Shown: positions 62,461 through 64,000 of the stretch, in pieces | Layout of the letters: the number at the start of each line of letters is the position of its first letter | How positions within the stretch are numbered: the first letter of the stretch is position 1 | Assembly (NCBI RefSeq): GCF_002217355.1 | Contig: NZ_MUHA01000006.1 | Span: forward strand, 131,443-195,442 | DNA: 64,000 nucleotides | Reading direction: 5' to 3' | DNA from: Flavobacterium oncorhynchi | Lineage (GTDB): Bacteria > Bacteroidota > Bacteroidia > Flavobacteriales > Flavobacteriaceae | Notes under the pieces: generated by a model | Database searches by the model: none | What the model was told of the DNA's origin: nothing | Seen by the model: the letters and a program-made list of their open reading frames with translations, nothing else | Program-made: the position numbers and the translations under genes

Positions 62461-63627
62461 CTAAACCAATTCAGCATTGGTTAAAGGTGTTGTAGGTGTT
62501 TCTTGCGGAATTCTTCCTTGCAAATGTGGTAAAGAGGCATTTGGTAAACGCGGCAGAACCAGCTTTGCAAAATAATTGGCTTCTTCAATCAAAGGAAATC
62601 CTGAGAAAATAAAAGAACGAAAGCCCATATCCATGTAGCGATTTAGTTTCTCTATAATTTGATCAGCACTTCCTACTAAACCGCTTCCGCAGCCAGAAAA
62701 AACTTTACCAATATCTGTCCATAAAATATCCTCGACATAACCATCGTCATCTGCAGTTTCTCTTAATTCGTCTTGCTTTAAAACACCTAATGAACGTGAA
62801 TCTTCACCGCGGCTTCTAATTTCTAAACCTCGCTTTTCGTCAAACTTTGAAATCAGCTTTTTGGCGTAAGCTCTTGCTTCTTCTTGTGTTTCGCGAACAA
62901 TTACATGTATTCTTAATCCAAAATCAATAGTTCTTCCTTCGGCAGCAGCGCGTTCGCTCATTTCTTTAAGAGTGGCATACATCGATTCTTCAGATTCCGG
63001 CCAAGTCAAAAATACATCACAATGTTTGGCACAAACAGCTCTGGAACCGGGTGAAGTTCCTCCGAAATACAATAACGGACCACCATTTTGCTGATATGAT
63101 TTTACAGGATCAGAAGGTAGATCAAACTGATAAATTTCGCCTTTGTGCGAGATTCGGTCTTGCGTCCAGCCTTGCTGTAAAATCTGAATTACTTCAGAAC
63201 ATCTTTGGTATCTTACATTCGGATCTTCACGTGTTCCGGGTAAATCGGAATTAATGATATTCAAAATCAGTCTTCCTTTCAGCATATGATCCAGCGAAGA
63301 AATGGCGCGCGCTAACATGGGCGGATGTACTTCGCCGGTACGAATTGCGAGCAAAAATGTAATCTTGTTGGTTTCGGGTGCAACACTTGCCGCAAAAGCC
63401 AATCCGTCTTGACCGACAGTATAAGCAGATGGATATAAAATATTGCTGAAACCTAATTTTTCTGCTTCCAGCGTAATGTCGCGGCAATGCTCGTAGCTGC
63501 TTCGGCGATCATTGTCTAGAACGCCTAAATATGCTGTATCACCGCCAATAATATCATTAAACCAAGAGATCTCTGCGACTCTTTCTGGTGTTCTAATGGC
63601 GACAGTTTCAATTTTTTCCTCAATCAT
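62461..63627 (-). CDS. LLM-class flavin-dependent monooxygenase, SsuD-like
   Basis: 388 residues. A luciferase-like TIM barrel: FNDIIGGDTAYLGVLDNDRRSSYEHCRDITLEAEKLGFSNILYPSAYTVGQDGLAFAASVAPETNKITFLLAIRTGEVHPPMLARAISSLDHMLKGRLILNIINSDLPG. The regions FGGTSPGSRAVCAKHCDVFLTW, LRIHVIVRETQEEARAYAKKLIS and the VGSADQIIEKLNRYMDMGFRSFIFSGFPL end are those of the alkanesulfonate monooxygenase SsuD branch. SsuD uses FMNH2 to release sulfite from alkanesulfonates. A reductase (SsuE-like) is not in view. A small ORF immediately upstream overlaps its start by 8 nt. Confidence 0.92.
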   Translation of the reverse strand: MIEEKIETVAIRTPERVAEISWFNDIIGGDTAYLGVLDNDRRSSYEHCRDITLEAEKLGFSNILYPSAYTVGQDGLAFAASVAPETNKITFLLAIRTGEVHPPMLARAISSLDHMLKGRLILNIINSDLPGTREDPNVRYQRCSEVIQILQQGWTQDRISHKGEIYQFDLPSDPVKSYQQNGGPLLYFGGTSPGSRAVCAKHCDVFLTWPESEESMYATLKEMSERAAAEGRTIDFGLRIHVIVRETQEEARAYAKKLISKFDEKRGLEIRSRGEDSRSLGVLKQDELRETADDDGYVEDILWTDIGKVFSGCGSGLVGSADQIIEKLNRYMDMGFRSFIFSGFPLIEEANYFAKLVLPRLPNASLPHLQGRIPQETPTTPLTNAELV

Positions 63628-63781
63628 TTTTTTTCTTCTTTTTTAAGCTCTTTTTTATTTTTGTATTCTTTTTATCATGTGAGTTTACTGTATCAGTTTC
63701 ACTAAACCAGAAAAATTCAGAAGACTTTTTTGGTGCTCTCATTGATACAGCTGGTGCAGGATTAATGTTGATCTGATTCAT
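63620..63781 (-). CDS. Possible 53-residue small protein between amidohydrolase and monooxygenase genes
   Basis: ATG at 63781 starts MNQININPAPAVSMRAPKKS and ends in a Lys-rich tail. It contains no Cys and only one internal Met. The start lies 19 bp after the stop of the amidohydrolase gene, and its TGA overlaps the start of the monooxygenase gene by 8 nt; such spacing is that of a real cistron. A longer frame begins at 63847 but overlaps the amidohydrolase. Nothing is recognised in the sequence. The low-complexity A-rich end could also be leader RNA for the next gene. Confidence 0.4.
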   Translation of the reverse strand: MNQININPAPAVSMRAPKKSSEFFWFSETDTVNSHDKKNTKIKKSLKKKKKND

Positions 63782-63800
63782 TTTTTTTAGATTTAAAGGG

Positions 63801-64000
63801 TTATTTTTTATAAACTGTTTTTCCTTCTTTAATCGTTTCCAAAACAATTATGTCTTTTATTTTAAAAGGCTCAACTTTAGTTAAATCATCAGAAAGAACT
63901 ACTAGATCGGCTAGTTTTCCAGTTTCTATAGAACCTTTGCTGTTTTCTTCAAAATATTGATATGCTCCGTTTATAGTAATGGCGCGTAAACCTTCGATAG
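63801..64000 (-). CDS. Amidohydrolase, YtcJ-like (C-terminal part, cut by the window edge)
   Basis: Only the last 66 codons are present; the stop TAA is at 63801-63803. The sequence [33 protein letters not shown] and [12 protein letters not shown] is the terminal part of the amidohydrolase family 3 (YtcJ) composite domain. In that family the GKLADLVVL strand pairs with the start of the protein. The metal centre lies off the window. It is the first gene of the sulfur-related series, with the small ORF beginning 19 bp past its stop. Confidence 0.88.
   Translation of the reverse strand, partial: IEGLRAITINGAYQYFEENSKGSIETGKLADLVVLSDDLTKVEPFKIKDIIVLETIKEGKTVYKK

Noticed and set aside
1..64000. 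CRISPR arrays, prophage, insertion sequences, rRNA and tRNA genes
   Set aside because: No regularly spaced repeats, transposase, integrase or phage structural genes and no cloverleaf or rRNA sequence were seen by eye. I could not run a dedicated search.

Overview
The window looks like chromosomal DNA of a Flavobacterium or a close relative in the Flavobacteriaceae. It is AT-rich. It carries a SusC/SusD outer-membrane pair and a Rho factor with the long Asn/Lys/Glu-rich insert typical of Bacteroidota. A DUF4293 gene sits beside rho, start codons lack clear Shine-Dalgarno sequences, and several starts are preceded by the Bacteroidota promoter pattern TTG-N(17-23)-TAnnTTTG. I see about 51 complete protein genes, one gene cut off at the right edge, and one probable small ORF. 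I see no rRNA, tRNA, CRISPR array, insertion sequence or prophage. Most genes are on the minus strand. The plus-strand genes are the antiporter and DUF2625 pair, the SPFH protein, a phosphodiesterase, rho and rocD.

Layout. 0-6 kb: zinc peptidase, a very large hybrid histidine kinase and a membrane protein. 6-12.5 kb: housekeeping metabolism (aldehyde dehydrogenase, RluA-type pseudouridine synthase, panB, L-serine dehydratase) with a four-helix-bundle gene set in a nest of short repeats. 12.6-15.5 kb: CPA2 antiporter plus a DUF2625 protein. 15.5-24.5 kb: an unbroken minus-strand run of small stand-alone proteins (2H phosphoesterase, two DUF1801, two SRPBCC, LOG-family hydrolase, three GNAT, MBL-fold, SnoaL-like, an ArsR-tail protein, small membrane proteins). 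24.7-30.8 kb: DUF1254 lipoprotein, DUF2314-ankyrin fusion, dihydrolipoyl dehydrogenase, an HNH/NUMOD-like DNA-binding protein and a LytTR regulator. 30.9-42.4 kb: SusD, SusC, a secreted zinc metalloprotease, a LytS-type kinase, an ABC exporter and truA. 42.9-50 kb: SPFH protein, phosphodiesterase, NarL-type two-component pair, DUF4293 and rho. 49.8-57 kb: M28 peptidase, DUF3667, dienelactone hydrolase, penicillin-acylase-like protein, Lrp regulator and ornithine aminotransferase.

The most distinctive region is 57.1-64 kb. It encodes a family 2A encapsulin shell (SrpI type) whose 3' end overlaps the start of its cargo, a cysteine desulfurase with a disordered targeting domain of about 240 residues. 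Upstream on the same strand lie a serine O-acetyltransferase, an amino-acid permease, an SsuD-like flavin monooxygenase, a 53-residue small ORF and the 3' end of an amidohydrolase. I read this as a sulfur acquisition and storage locus: organosulfur is scavenged, O-acetylserine feeds cysteine synthesis, and cysteine sulfur is released inside a protein nanocompartment.

The second coherent system is at 30-40 kb, where a RagAB/SusCD-like uptake pair sits with a periplasmic or secreted zinc protease and LytS/LytTR signalling genes. This suggests regulated peptide breakdown and import. Intergenic DNA carries several families of short dispersed repeats and palindromes, some of which contain the promoter -7 motif.
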